7,907 nt of DNA from positions 1-7,907 of the forward strand of contig JAKAMV010000450.1 in the NCBI GenBank assembly GCA_021812735.1. Direction: 5' to 3'. Under the pieces are notes generated by a model. That model was not told the DNA's origin and did no database searches. It saw only the letters and a program-made list of their open reading frames with translations. The position numbers were made by a program, and so were the translations under genes. Of the stretch, positions 1 to 6,715 are shown one piece after another (positions within the stretch are counted from its first letter, which is position 1; each line of letters starts with the position of its first letter). The DNA is from Chloroflexota bacterium. GTDB taxonomy: Bacteria; Chloroflexota; Limnocylindria; Limnocylindrales; CSP1-4.

Positions 1-341
1 GGATGCACTTCGACGAGGTCTACCACGCCCGCACGGCGACCGAGTTCCTCCAGGACTGGCGCTACGGCATCTCGCACAACATCTACGAGTGGACCCACCC
101 GCACCTCGCGAAGTACATGATCGCGGGCGGGATCGTGGCCTTCGCCGGCCACGACGTGGCGGCCTCGAGCAACCTCGGCGTGGGCGTCAAGGACGCGGCG
201 ATCGAGCCCCGCTACCCGGACGCCACCTCGCCCGACGCGCGCGACGGCGACCGCGTCTGGGCGGTGACCGGCAGCCAGCTCATCGCCTACGACCTGCAGA
301 CCCGCAAGGTCGAGGCGACCTGGGACATCCCGCGCGCCTAG
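1..341 (+). CDS. PMT/GT39-family glycosyltransferase, N-terminal part (cut by window edge, ended by in-frame TAG)
   Basis: This is the visible front part of a protein O-mannosyltransferase-like (GT39) membrane enzyme, which transfers a sugar, typically mannose, from a polyprenyl-phosphate carrier to acceptors on the outer face of the membrane. The ATG at 3 is probably an internal Met. The family's catalytic Asp-Glu motif lies only three residues later (FDEVYHARTA), whereas relatives have a cytoplasmic tail and a first membrane helix before it, so the true start lies left of the window. Next comes the family's HPxLxK element (WTHPHLAKYMIAGG, residues 30-43). From about residue 52 the sequence leaves the PMT pattern and becomes soluble, with beta-strand-like text (RVWAVTGSQLIAYDLQTRKV). 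The frame ends at TAG 339-341 in the middle of this domain. The open frame at 345 continues in the same phase, so the two are halves of one gene. Whether it is a pseudogene, a sequencing error or a true break cannot be told from here. Confidence 0.8.
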   Translation, partial: MHFDEVYHARTATEFLQDWRYGISHNIYEWTHPHLAKYMIAGGIVAFAGHDVAASSNLGVGVKDAAIEPRYPDATSPDARDGDRVWAVTGSQLIAYDLQTRKVEATWDIPRA

Positions 342-1394
342 GCGGTGACGTATGAGGACACCGACCACGTCGTCACCGTGGCGACCAGCACGGGGGCGCT
401 CGAGACCGTCGACGCCACCTCGCTCGACCAGGTCCGGGCGGGCGTGAGCGGCGCCCGGCCGTCGCCCGTCACCGATCTCGGGACGCTCGCCTCCGGCCCG
501 GTCCAAGTCGTGGCCTGGGACAGCGGCGCACGTCTGGCCGCCCGCTTCGCCGACGGGTCCGTGGCGATCGTGGACGCGACGCCCGGGACCGCGACGACGG
601 GAAAGGTCATCGGCTCGGCCAAGTTCCACGGCGCGACCGACATGACCGACATGGGCGAGGGCGACGCCCTGGTGGCGACGCTGGCGAGCGTGCAGGACGC
701 CCCGACGACCGCCAAGACCCTCGCGGGCATCACCGGCGGCAGCGCCGCAGCCTACCAGAAGGCCCTCGAGACCACGAACGTCGCCAGCGTCGCCCTGGAC
801 GCGACGCTGGACAGCGACACCCGGGCCAAGCTCCAGACGGCGATCGACGCGAAGCAGCTGCCCGGCATCGCGATCGCCCAGGCGCCCCTCCTGGCCGTCG
901 CGGACGCGCGGGGCGTCGAGATGCTGGCCGACAACGCCGTGGTCGCCGACCGCGTCCTGCTCCCCGGCCCGGCGTTCGGCATCGCCAGCGTGACCGGCCT
1001 CAGCACGGGGAACCAGCTGTACGTCAGCACGCAGAGCAAGGACGGGACCACCCCGCAGCTCGCCTGGATCCTCACGTCCGGCAAGGATGCGGCCGCGGGA
1101 CCCTCCTTCAACGCCGACCAGAACATGCTGCAGATGCCGGGGCGCGTGACGCGCGTCCTGTTCGACGAGTCAGCGCAGATGGTCGAGGTCCTGGGCGAGA
1201 CCCCGGGCACGGGCGAGCCCACGGTCTACGTCGTCGAGCCGCACGGCAACGCCGTCTTCGCCGACCACAAGCTCGGGTTCACCCCCAGCGCCCTGGTGAT
1301 GGACCACAACGAGCTCTACCCGACGAGCAGCCAGGGCGAGATCCTCGCGTTCTCCGCGGCGGGCCAGGTGTCCCAGCTGGACATCGGCCACTAC
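156..1394 (+). other. Beta-propeller-like extracytoplasmic domain inserted in the PMT-like protein (spans the TAG)
   Basis: About 410 codons of soluble sequence lie between the HPHLAK element and the next predicted membrane helix, which starts near 1410 (MPGVILGALSAGLIYLLTR). The stretch contains repeated short beta-strand patterns with turn residues typical of propeller or PQQ-like blades: RVWAVTGSQLIAYDLQT; VVTVATSTGALETVDATS; RLAARFADGSVAIVDATP; QLYVSTQSKDGTTPQLAWIL; PTVYVVEPHGNAVFADHKL; GEILAFSAAGQVSQLDIG. Codons about 120-175 after the GTG at 345 look helical and may be an insertion or cap. Because it follows the catalytic first external loop, it should face outside the cell. The fold is judged from pattern only; the blade number is not resolved. 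Confidence 0.6.
339..341 (+). other. In-frame amber (TAG) codon splitting the PMT-like gene
   Basis: A TAG codon separates two open frames in the same phase. The flanking protein reads ...TWDIPRA, stop, AVTYEDTDHVVTVAT..., which is continuous beta-propeller-like sequence. A single base change from a sense codon (for example CAG or GAG) would give this; an indel would have shifted the phase. The same codon ends this gene at 3582-3584, and reading through there would run for hundreds of codons antisense to the neighbouring operon. General reassignment of TAG in this organism is therefore unlikely. Confidence 0.9.
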
Positions 1395-3584
1395 GACTTC
1401 TCGTGGCGCATGCCGGGCGTGATCCTCGGCGCGCTCAGCGCCGGCCTGATCTACCTGCTGACGCGGATCCTGTTCAAGCGCCGCCTGGTCGCCGGCCTGG
1501 CGGGGCTGTTCGTCCTGCTCGACGGGCTGATGTTCGTCCAGAGCCGCATCGCGATGAACGACGTCTACGTGGGCTTCTTCCTGCTTGCCGCGTACGTGCT
1601 GTTCGCCTGGCTCTGGGTGGAACCACGCCCCCGAAAGTGGTTCTGGGCGCTCATGCCAGTCATCGGCGTGCTGCTGGGGCTCGCCCTCGGGTCGAAGTGG
1701 GTGGCGGCGTACGCCATCGGCGCGCTCGGGATCCTGATCCTGCTCCGGTCCGCCTTCGGCCGCGTCGTCCTGATCGTGGGCATGGTGGCGGCGACCGCGC
1801 TGCTGGGCTGGATGGCGCTCGAAGTGCCGAGCGACAGCGGGTCCGTCGGCAACGTGATCTTCCCGCTGATCATGATCGTGCTGACGCTGGCCGCGGTGGC
1901 GATCTCCGTCTACCGGCCGATCGCGTGGTCGGACGACGAGATGCGGTTCGCGGTGGGCGGGCCGGCGGCTGCGGGCATCCTGCTGGCGCTGGCCGCGATC
2001 GCGCTGGGCAAGGTGGGCAGCTCGATCGCCCTGGGCCCGCTCAAGCTGACGCCGCTCCCCCTGGCGTTCCTGCTCATCCTGCTGGGCGGCCTCGCGTACC
2101 TCGCCTTCAACGTCGCCGGCCGGATGGGCATCGGCCCGATGGCGCTGCCCGACCCCGACCGCCCGCGGCTCGCCCCGGACCCGCCCCCCGAGGGCTGGCT
2201 GCGCCTGGGCGACGGGCTGGGGCTGTCGGTGCTGTGGTGGGCGGCATGCCTGCTGGTCGTGCCGGTGGTCGTCTACGTGCTGCTCTACATCCCGTGGGCC
2301 AACGTGGAGAACCACCAGATCGTGACTGCCGGGTTCCCCGGCTTCCCCCAGGGCTGGCCGCCGGGCCACACGGGGCAGACCCTCCTCGACCTCACCGGTC
2401 AGATGTACCAGTACCACAACGACCTGGCGACGACCCACCCGGCAAGCTCGCCCTGGTGGGCCTGGCCGCTCAACCTCAAGCCCGTGTGGTTCTACCAGGA
2501 CAGCTTCGCCAACGACAGCAGCGGCGCCATCTACGACGCCGGGACCCTCGCCATCTGGTGGATGTCGATCCCGGCCATGGCGTTCGCCGCCTACCAGGCG
2601 TTCAAGCGCCGGAGCCTGCCGCTCGCCCTGCTCCTGATCGGCTTCCTCGCGCAGTGGATCTCCTGGGCGAGGATCGATCGGGCTGCATTCCAGTACCACT
2701 ACTACACGAGCCTGCCGTTCCTGATCATCGCGCTGGCGTACTTCGCGGACGAGCTCTGGCACGGCGCGTCGAGGCGCACCTGGCTCCTGGCGCGGGTGGC
2801 CGCCGCAGTTGGGGTCATGGGCCCGGCGATCCTGTGGCTGTTCCGGCTGCCGCTCTGCCGCATCGCGGGCGTCGACCTGGTGGACAAGGGGTCGCAGGCG
2901 TGCAACGGCAACCCCGGCAACCTGGTCGTCACGCCGTCGGTGGGGGCGCTCGTGCTGGTCCTGCTGGTGGGCGGTGCCGTCCTCGTCTGGCAGCTCGTCA
3001 AGCTGAGCCGCCCGCGCTCCGACGGCAGGCCGCTCGAGGCGCGCGACGCGCAGGGCGTGCTCGCGACCGGCATCGTGGTGGTGGCGCTCGCGCTCCTGAC
3101 GCGGCTGCTGCCAGCGGACGGCGCGCTGTTCTCGGTCAACGGCCTCTCGCCGGAGCCGATCGCGATCGTGGGCCTCGCCCTCACGGGCCTGATCGCATCC
3201 CAGATCGTCACGGCGCGCGACGCCCGCCGGTTCGTCGGCGGGCTCGTGGCGGCGATCGCGGTCAACTTCGTGCTGCTGTACCCGGACATCTCGGGCCTGC
3301 CGCTGCCGTCGAGCCTGCTGCCCTGGTACCAGGGGGTGCTGCCGACCTACCTCTACCCGTTCCAGTTCTGGTCGAACCAGGCGAACCGCTCCGGCGCGAC
3401 GTCGTTCTCGGACATCCGGTTCCTCATCCTGGTGGCGTTCCTGGTGCTCGCCTCGATCGCGGTGGCGTACTCGGCGTGGACGTGGCGCCAGGCGCTGGCC
3501 GAGGAGGCTCGCGAGACGGGCGAGGACGGCGGCGGCGAGACGCCCATGAGCGGGCCGCACCCGGAGGCGACGGGCGAGGCCTAG
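345..3584 (+). CDS. PMT/GT39-family glycosyltransferase, main part (rest of propeller-like domain plus membrane core)
   Basis: This is the larger part (1,079 residues) of the gene broken at 339-341. The GTG at 345 is only the first possible start after the TAG and lies inside the propeller-like domain, so it is unlikely to be a natural start. Residues 1-350 complete that domain. Residues about 356-376 begin the membrane core. PMT marks follow: VQSRIAMND (R401, D406), GSKW (450-452), then the C-terminal PMT signature with MYQYHND (H691), THPASSPWWAWP (698-708) and VWFYQD, and later RIDRAAFQYHYY (776-787). I count roughly 18 hydrophobic segments. A proline-rich polar loop lies near 600-618 and a Gly/Glu-rich tail ends the protein. 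Well-known bacterial PMT enzymes are about 500 residues, so this one is more than twice as long: beyond the propeller, there is an enlarged middle (about 490-650) and four or five extra C-terminal helices (about 864-1045). Without the upstream catalytic DE loop this fragment alone should be inactive. The family call is firm; the acceptor is unknown. Confidence 0.85.
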   Translation: MTYEDTDHVVTVATSTGALETVDATSLDQVRAGVSGARPSPVTDLGTLASGPVQVVAWDSGARLAARFADGSVAIVDATPGTATTGKVIGSAKFHGATDMTDMGEGDALVATLASVQDAPTTAKTLAGITGGSAAAYQKALETTNVASVALDATLDSDTRAKLQTAIDAKQLPGIAIAQAPLLAVADARGVEMLADNAVVADRVLLPGPAFGIASVTGLSTGNQLYVSTQSKDGTTPQLAWILTSGKDAAAGPSFNADQNMLQMPGRVTRVLFDESAQMVEVLGETPGTGEPTVYVVEPHGNAVFADHKLGFTPSALVMDHNELYPTSSQGEILAFSAAGQVSQLDIGHYDFSWRMPGVILGALSAGLIYLLTRILFKRRLVAGLAGLFVLLDGLMFVQSRIAMNDVYVGFFLLAAYVLFAWLWVEPRPRKWFWALMPVIGVLLGLALGSKWVAAYAIGALGILILLRSAFGRVVLIVGMVAATALLGWMALEVPSDSGSVGNVIFPLIMIVLTLAAVAISVYRPIAWSDDEMRFAVGGPAAAGILLALAAIALGKVGSSIALGPLKLTPLPLAFLLILLGGLAYLAFNVAGRMGIGPMALPDPDRPRLAPDPPPEGWLRLGDGLGLSVLWWAACLLVVPVVVYVLLYIPWANVENHQIVTAGFPGFPQGWPPGHTGQTLLDLTGQMYQYHNDLATTHPASSPWWAWPLNLKPVWFYQDSFANDSSGAIYDAGTLAIWWMSIPAMAFAAYQAFKRRSLPLALLLIGFLAQWISWARIDRAAFQYHYYTSLPFLIIALAYFADELWHGASRRTWLLARVAAAVGVMGPAILWLFRLPLCRIAGVDLVDKGSQACNGNPGNLVVTPSVGALVLVLLVGGAVLVWQLVKLSRPRSDGRPLEARDAQGVLATGIVVVALALLTRLLPADGALFSVNGLSPEPIAIVGLALTGLIASQIVTARDARRFVGGLVAAIAVNFVLLYPDISGLPLPSSLLPWYQGVLPTYLYPFQFWSNQANRSGATSFSDIRFLILVAFLVLASIAVAYSAWTWRQALAEEARETGEDGGGETPMSGPHPEATGEA

Positions 3585-3592
3585 CGCCAGGC

Positions 3593-3643
3593 GAGGAGCC
3601 CGGGGACGAGATGCCCGCGCTGGCCCGCAAGTGGCTCCTCAGC
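3593..3643. terminator. Candidate bidirectional terminator between convergent genes
   Basis: An exact 8-bp inverted repeat, GAGGAGCC (3593-3600) and GGCTCCTC (3633-3640), encloses a GC-rich 32-base interior that can itself fold partly (CGGG 3601-3604 with CCCG at 3614-3617 or 3624-3627). Two further bases can pair outside a one-base bulge (GC 3591-3592 with 3642-3643). It lies in the 54-base gap between the end of the PMT-like gene and the end of the GT4 gene, where a shared terminator is expected. There is no T-run on either side, so a classical intrinsic terminator is not shown. Confidence 0.4.
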
Positions 3644-4826
3644 CCGCTGGGCCCACCCCGATCCGCGGCGACTGCGGCACCTCGGCGTGGAAGCCGGCCG
3701 GGAGCTGCCCGGCGGCGGCGAGGCGCCGGATGACGAAGCCGTAGTAGTCGTCCACCTTGGCGGTCACCCGCGGCCAGGAGAACCCCTCGGCCCGGACCAG
3801 CCCGTTCGCCGACATCTGCGCAGCAAGCTCGCGGTCGCCCAGCAGCCGCTCGATCGCGGCGGCGAGCTCCTTGGGCTCGTGCGGCGGCACCAGCAGCGCC
3901 TCGCGGCCCCGCCGGACCACGCCCTTGTAGCCGTGGATGTCCGAGGCCACGATCGGCGCGCCCGCGGCCATGGCCTCGAGCAGCACGATGCCGAACGACT
4001 CCCGGCCGGTGGCAGGCGAGGTGTAGACGTCCGCGGTCCGGAACAACTGGAGCTTCTCGTCGTCGGAGACGCGTCCCAGGAATTCCACGCCGCTGAGCCG
4101 GCGCGTCGCCACGTAGCGGCGCGCCTCGCGCTCCTGCGGGCCGCCGCCCACCAGCAGGAGCCTCGCCTCGATGCCGTCCTTGCGGATCTGGCGGTAGGCC
4201 TTGAGCAGGTCGAGCACACCCTTGCGCGGCTCGAACCGCCCGACGAACAGGATGTTCGGCGTGCCGTCCCTCCAGCGGGCCAGCGGGACCGCACGCCCGT
4301 ACCGGTCCGCGTCCACGCCGTTGGGGATCACCTTGTAGTCGCCCGGGAAGTAGCGGTCGATGAAGTGGCGCGCCGCTGCCGAGACCGCGATCCGCCCGTG
4401 CAGCCGCGCCGCGTCGCCCCGGAGGACCCGGCTGCCGAACTCATAGGCGGGCGACCAGCCCCCATAGGCGTGGAACGTGCCGATGTTGACGCTGTCCGAG
4501 AGCCGGAGCACCACCGGCGACAGGAACGGCACGAACGGCTCGTGGAAGTGGAGCAGGTCGAAGCGCTCCCGCTCGAGCACGGCATGGACCTGGCTGAGGA
4601 ACCGCGGCGAGACCGTGATGGTCCCCATCGAGCCGTTGGCCGGCATCGAGAAGCCCTTGCCGAGGCGGATGACGTCGCCCTCTGACGAGCGCTGGAGGCC
4701 GTGCGAGGACGTGATGATGCGGACGTCGTGGCCGCGCAGCCGCAGGTTCTCGTACAGGTACCGGACGTGCTGGGTGACGCCGCCCGGGAGCGGGTACACG
4801 TACGGCGAGACGAGGCCGATCTTCAC
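3639..4826 (-). CDS. GT4 glycosyltransferase, PimA-like (phosphatidyl-inositol mannosyltransferase type)
   Basis: This is a 395-residue GT-B fold retaining glycosyltransferase. PimA-type enzymes transfer mannose from GDP-mannose to phosphatidylinositol on the inner face of the membrane. The N-terminus MKIGLVSPYVYPLPGGVTQH has the family's Gly-Gly loop (G15-G16). LLHFHEPFVP (91-100) and GTFHAYGG (H119) sit where PimA has its acceptor-side histidines. The donor site is shown by IPNGVD (167-172), VGRFEPRKG with R197 and K202, and GRESFGIVLLEAMAAG with E276 and E284. Length and motif order match PimA closely. There is no signal peptide or membrane helix, which fits a peripheral enzyme. The start is GTG at 4826, nine bases after the PHP gene's stop and preceded by a plausible ribosome site. 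It is the last gene of the operon, after two acyltransferases, which supports a lipid acceptor. Related GT4 enzymes (PimB-like, or other lipid or exopolysaccharide transferases) share these motifs, so family is near certain but the exact sugar and acceptor are inferred. Confidence 0.9.
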   Translation of the reverse strand: MKIGLVSPYVYPLPGGVTQHVRYLYENLRLRGHDVRIITSSHGLQRSSEGDVIRLGKGFSMPANGSMGTITVSPRFLSQVHAVLERERFDLLHFHEPFVPFLSPVVLRLSDSVNIGTFHAYGGWSPAYEFGSRVLRGDAARLHGRIAVSAAARHFIDRYFPGDYKVIPNGVDADRYGRAVPLARWRDGTPNILFVGRFEPRKGVLDLLKAYRQIRKDGIEARLLLVGGGPQEREARRYVATRRLSGVEFLGRVSDDEKLQLFRTADVYTSPATGRESFGIVLLEAMAAGAPIVASDIHGYKGVVRRGREALLVPPHEPKELAAAIERLLGDRELAAQMSANGLVRAEGFSWPRVTAKVDDYYGFVIRRLAAAGQLPAGFHAEVPQSPRIGVGPAG

Positions 4827-4834
4827 GCGGGAAG

Positions 4835-4842
4835 CCTACCCC
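4835..4842 (-). promoter_or_regulatory. Ribosome binding site for the GT4 gene
   Basis: On the minus strand GGGGTAGG lies eight bases before the GTG start at 4826. It overlaps the TAG stop of the PHP gene (4838-4836), so translation of the two genes is probably coupled. It supports choosing the GTG. Confidence 0.5.
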
Positions 4843-5642
4843 GTGCGGAACCGGGGCGGGCGCTCCGTGCCGCCGGGATACCCGAGGTCGCGGCCGGTCC
4901 CGTTGCGACGGATCCGCCCGTTGGTGTCGGCCGCGATATCGCGCGCGTACTTGGACAGCTGGCGTCTGTAGACGCCGATCTGGCCGAGTGAGCTGTGGAA
5001 CGAGCCGTGGGGCGCTGTGGTGCCGGCGGCGATCGCGGCGCGCAGCTCGTCTGGGGTGCGGCCGGGGAACGTCGACCAGCCCGAGGCGATGGCGACGTTG
5101 ATGTGGGCGTCGCTGTTGCCCACCTCGGCCAGCCCGTGCTCCTTCGCGAACTTGACGCTGGCACGGTGGCCCCACTTGCCGAGGGCCGTGGGGTTGAAGG
5201 TCTCGAGCGCGTCGGGTCGAACCGACGGGTCGTCCGAGGTCACCAGGGGGCGCAGGGAGAAGCCCTGCGCGCAGATGTGGACGGGCGCGAACGGATGTGC
5301 CGGGATCGCGATGCCGCCCTGGTCGTGGATCGCCTCGATCGACCACCGCAGGCTCTTCCAGGGCGGCACCGGGCGGTCTAGGAACAGGCCGAGCAGGTGG
5401 CCGCCCCGGGTGGTGATCTCCTCGCCCACCACGACAGCAACGCGCATGCCCCGGTCGAGGGCGATCGCGCGGCCCGCCAGCCCGGCGTCGATCCGCTCGT
5501 GGTCGGCGATGGCGACCACGTCGAGGAACCCGGTGGACTCGATGTGCTCGAGCACATCGACCACCGATGCCGTGCCGTCCGACGCCCAGGTGTGGACGTG
5601 GAGGTCGGCTCGCCCCAACCGCTCGAGTGAATCCTCGGTCAC
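4836..5642 (-). CDS. PHP-family metal-dependent phosphoesterase
   Basis: This 268-residue protein has the complete PHP metal-site set: DLHVHTWASDGT (H15, H17, D22), ADHERID (D47, H48), VGEEIT (E74), IPAHPF (H116) and GNSDAH (D178, H180). These side chains bind a metal cluster that hydrolyses phosphate esters. Stand-alone PHP proteins of this size include the TrpH/YciV (RNase AM) type, which acts on nucleoside 3',5'-bisphosphates and RNA 5' ends, and histidinol-phosphatase types. The HVHTxxSDGT start and the SDAH motif fit the TrpH-like group better, but the substrate cannot be read from sequence. The last 30 or so residues are Arg/Gly/Pro-rich and probably disordered. The GTG start at 5642 overlaps the previous stop (GTGA) and has a good ribosome site. 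The stop is TAG; the next gene is in the same frame after three codons. Its place in a glycolipid operon could mean a headgroup-phosphate or nucleotide by-product role, but conserved linkage without direct function is equally possible. Confidence 0.9.
   Translation of the reverse strand: MTEDSLERLGRADLHVHTWASDGTASVVDVLEHIESTGFLDVVAIADHERIDAGLAGRAIALDRGMRVAVVVGEEITTRGGHLLGLFLDRPVPPWKSLRWSIEAIHDQGGIAIPAHPFAPVHICAQGFSLRPLVTSDDPSVRPDALETFNPTALGKWGHRASVKFAKEHGLAEVGNSDAHINVAIASGWSTFPGRTPDELRAAIAAGTTAPHGSFHSSLGQIGVYRRQLSKYARDIAADTNGRIRRNGTGRDLGYPGGTERPPRFRTG
5539..5560. repeat. Perfect 22-bp palindrome inside the PHP gene
   Basis: The half-site TCGATGTGCTC is followed immediately by its exact reverse complement, with no spacer, centred on CTCGAG. 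It covers codons 28-35 of the PHP gene (V-V-D-V-L-E-H-I-E region). It could be an operator-like protein site or an RNA hairpin, or a chance result of the codons GTG CTC GAG CAC. No function is shown. Confidence 0.85.
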
Positions 5643-6715
5643 GCGTTGTCCCCTTCGCTGACGGCCAGGTCGGGCCAGATCGGGTGGAAGGCCCCGAACC
5701 ACTGCTCCGGACCGTCGGCCAGCAGTGTCTCGAACACTTTGGCCATCTCGGTGGTGATGGCGGTGACGCGCTCGCGCAGGCGCCCCTTGGCATCGGTCGG
5801 GATCTGGATCAGCTTGCCGCGGTAGCGCAGGTGCGGCGCCCGCCTTGCGGAGCCGGCGTAGATGGGCAGCCCCGTCTCGACCGCAAGCAATGCCGGCCCG
5901 GCGGGCAGCGGCGCCGGGTGCCCGAAGAACGGCACCATGATCCCGTTGTGGAGCAGGTCGCGGTCCGCAACCAGGCCGACCGATTCCCCGCGCTTGATCG
6001 CCGCCATCAGCGCGGGGCGCGCCTCGGTCATCGACACCACGTTCACGCCCGAACGCCTCCGCGAGTCCATGAACCACCGGGCGAGGACCGGGTCGCCGAC
6101 GATCTCCATCGGGGCGGTGACGCGGTGGCCCACCATCTCGCTCACGACGAGCACGGGCACCTCGATCGAGCCGTAGTGGAGGCCCGTCAGGATGACCGGC
6201 TTGCCGGACCGAAGCGCCTCTGTCACCTCGCCGGGCGTCTCGATGTCGATGCGCGCCAGCGTGTCGGCGGCGTCCCGGCTCCCGACTCGGGCCATCTCGA
6301 GGTAGTAGCGGGCGGCGTGGCGGAAGGCACGCCGGACGATCAACTCCAGGGCGTCCGGGTCGGTGGCCGCGCGCCGCACCAGCGAGGATCCGCGGCCCTG
6401 CGCCGCCAGCCCTTCGCAGACGCGGCCCAGGTTCGCGCGGGCCTGCGCCGCCTTGGCGGGTGCGATGCGGTACCACAGCTCGCCGATCGACTCGGCCGCT
6501 GCGACGAGCGGGCCCTCGGGCAGCGCGCCGAGCAGGCGCGTCCCAGCCACGATGGCGCTGCCCTTGAGGCTCCTCGCGGCGCCCGGGCTCGCGTGCACTC
6601 GCCCGCCCGGCCCGTCAGCCGACCCAGGTCCAGCCGACGCAGGGCGGCCTTGCCCCGTGGTCCCGGCGGGCCTGGTGGACTCTGCGGATCCTGCGGACCC
6701 GGGGTCGCCCGTCAC
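5639..6715 (-). CDS. HtrB/LpxL/PatA-family lipid acyltransferase (second of tandem pair)
   Basis: This 358-residue protein belongs to the LpxL/HtrB-like acyltransferases, which move a fatty acyl chain from acyl-CoA or acyl-ACP onto a glycolipid at the inner membrane face. Visible marks are ARANLGRVC (residues 92-100), the catalytic HxxxxE motif in TGLHYGSIEVP (H180, E185), VADRDLL (D251), VPFFGHP (262-267), PLPAGPALLA (269-278) and the closing QWFGAFHPIWPD (338-349). The first 45 or so residues are Gly/Ser/Pro/Ala-rich low-complexity sequence with no family match. The GTG at 6715 is preferred because it gives a GTGA overlap with the previous stop, as at the neighbouring junctions; a later start near residue 40 is possible. 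The frame stays open far upstream of this GTG, but that region is the upstream acyltransferase gene in another phase. In actinobacteria the relative PatA acylates a mannose of phosphatidylinositol mannosides; with a PimA-like gene two positions downstream, a similar role is a reasonable inference. Confidence 0.88.
   Translation of the reverse strand: MTGDPGSAGSAESTRPAGTTGQGRPASAGPGSADGPGGRVHASPGAARSLKGSAIVAGTRLLGALPEGPLVAAAESIGELWYRIAPAKAAQARANLGRVCEGLAAQGRGSSLVRRAATDPDALELIVRRAFRHAARYYLEMARVGSRDAADTLARIDIETPGEVTEALRSGKPVILTGLHYGSIEVPVLVVSEMVGHRVTAPMEIVGDPVLARWFMDSRRRSGVNVVSMTEARPALMAAIKRGESVGLVADRDLLHNGIMVPFFGHPAPLPAGPALLAVETGLPIYAGSARRAPHLRYRGKLIQIPTDAKGRLRERVTAITTEMAKVFETLLADGPEQWFGAFHPIWPDLAVSEGDNA
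5649..5656 (-). promoter_or_regulatory. Ribosome binding site for the PHP gene
   Basis: On the minus strand GAAGGGGA ends six bases before the GTG at 5642, inside the last codons of the upstream acyltransferase. It is the clearest Shine-Dalgarno sequence among the operon's internal junctions and supports the GTG start. Confidence 0.6.

Noticed and set aside
3..5. ATG at 3 as the true start of the PMT-like gene
   Set aside because: The catalytic DE motif would be at residue 4-5 with no preceding first membrane helix; the gene must extend left of the window.
345..347. GTG at 345 as a genuine start of an independent membrane protein gene
   Set aside because: It lies inside the beta-propeller-like domain, and the fragment would lack the catalytic DE loop found in the same frame just upstream. 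An interrupted single gene explains the sequence better.
1170..3560. 796-codon minus-strand open frame opposite the PMT-like gene
   Set aside because: Its product is dominated by Arg, His, Gln, Asp and Pro with no recognisable motifs. It is the antisense shadow typical of GC-rich coding sequence.
339..3584. Genome-wide reassignment of TAG to an amino acid
   Set aside because: TAG at 3582-3584 ends the gene where the protein should end, and reading on would run antisense to the GT gene for hundreds of codons.
1403..3733. 776-codon plus-strand open frame overlapping the PMT-like gene
   Set aside because: It is Arg/Pro/Gly-rich with no domains, while the overlapping frame carries clear membrane helices and PMT motifs.
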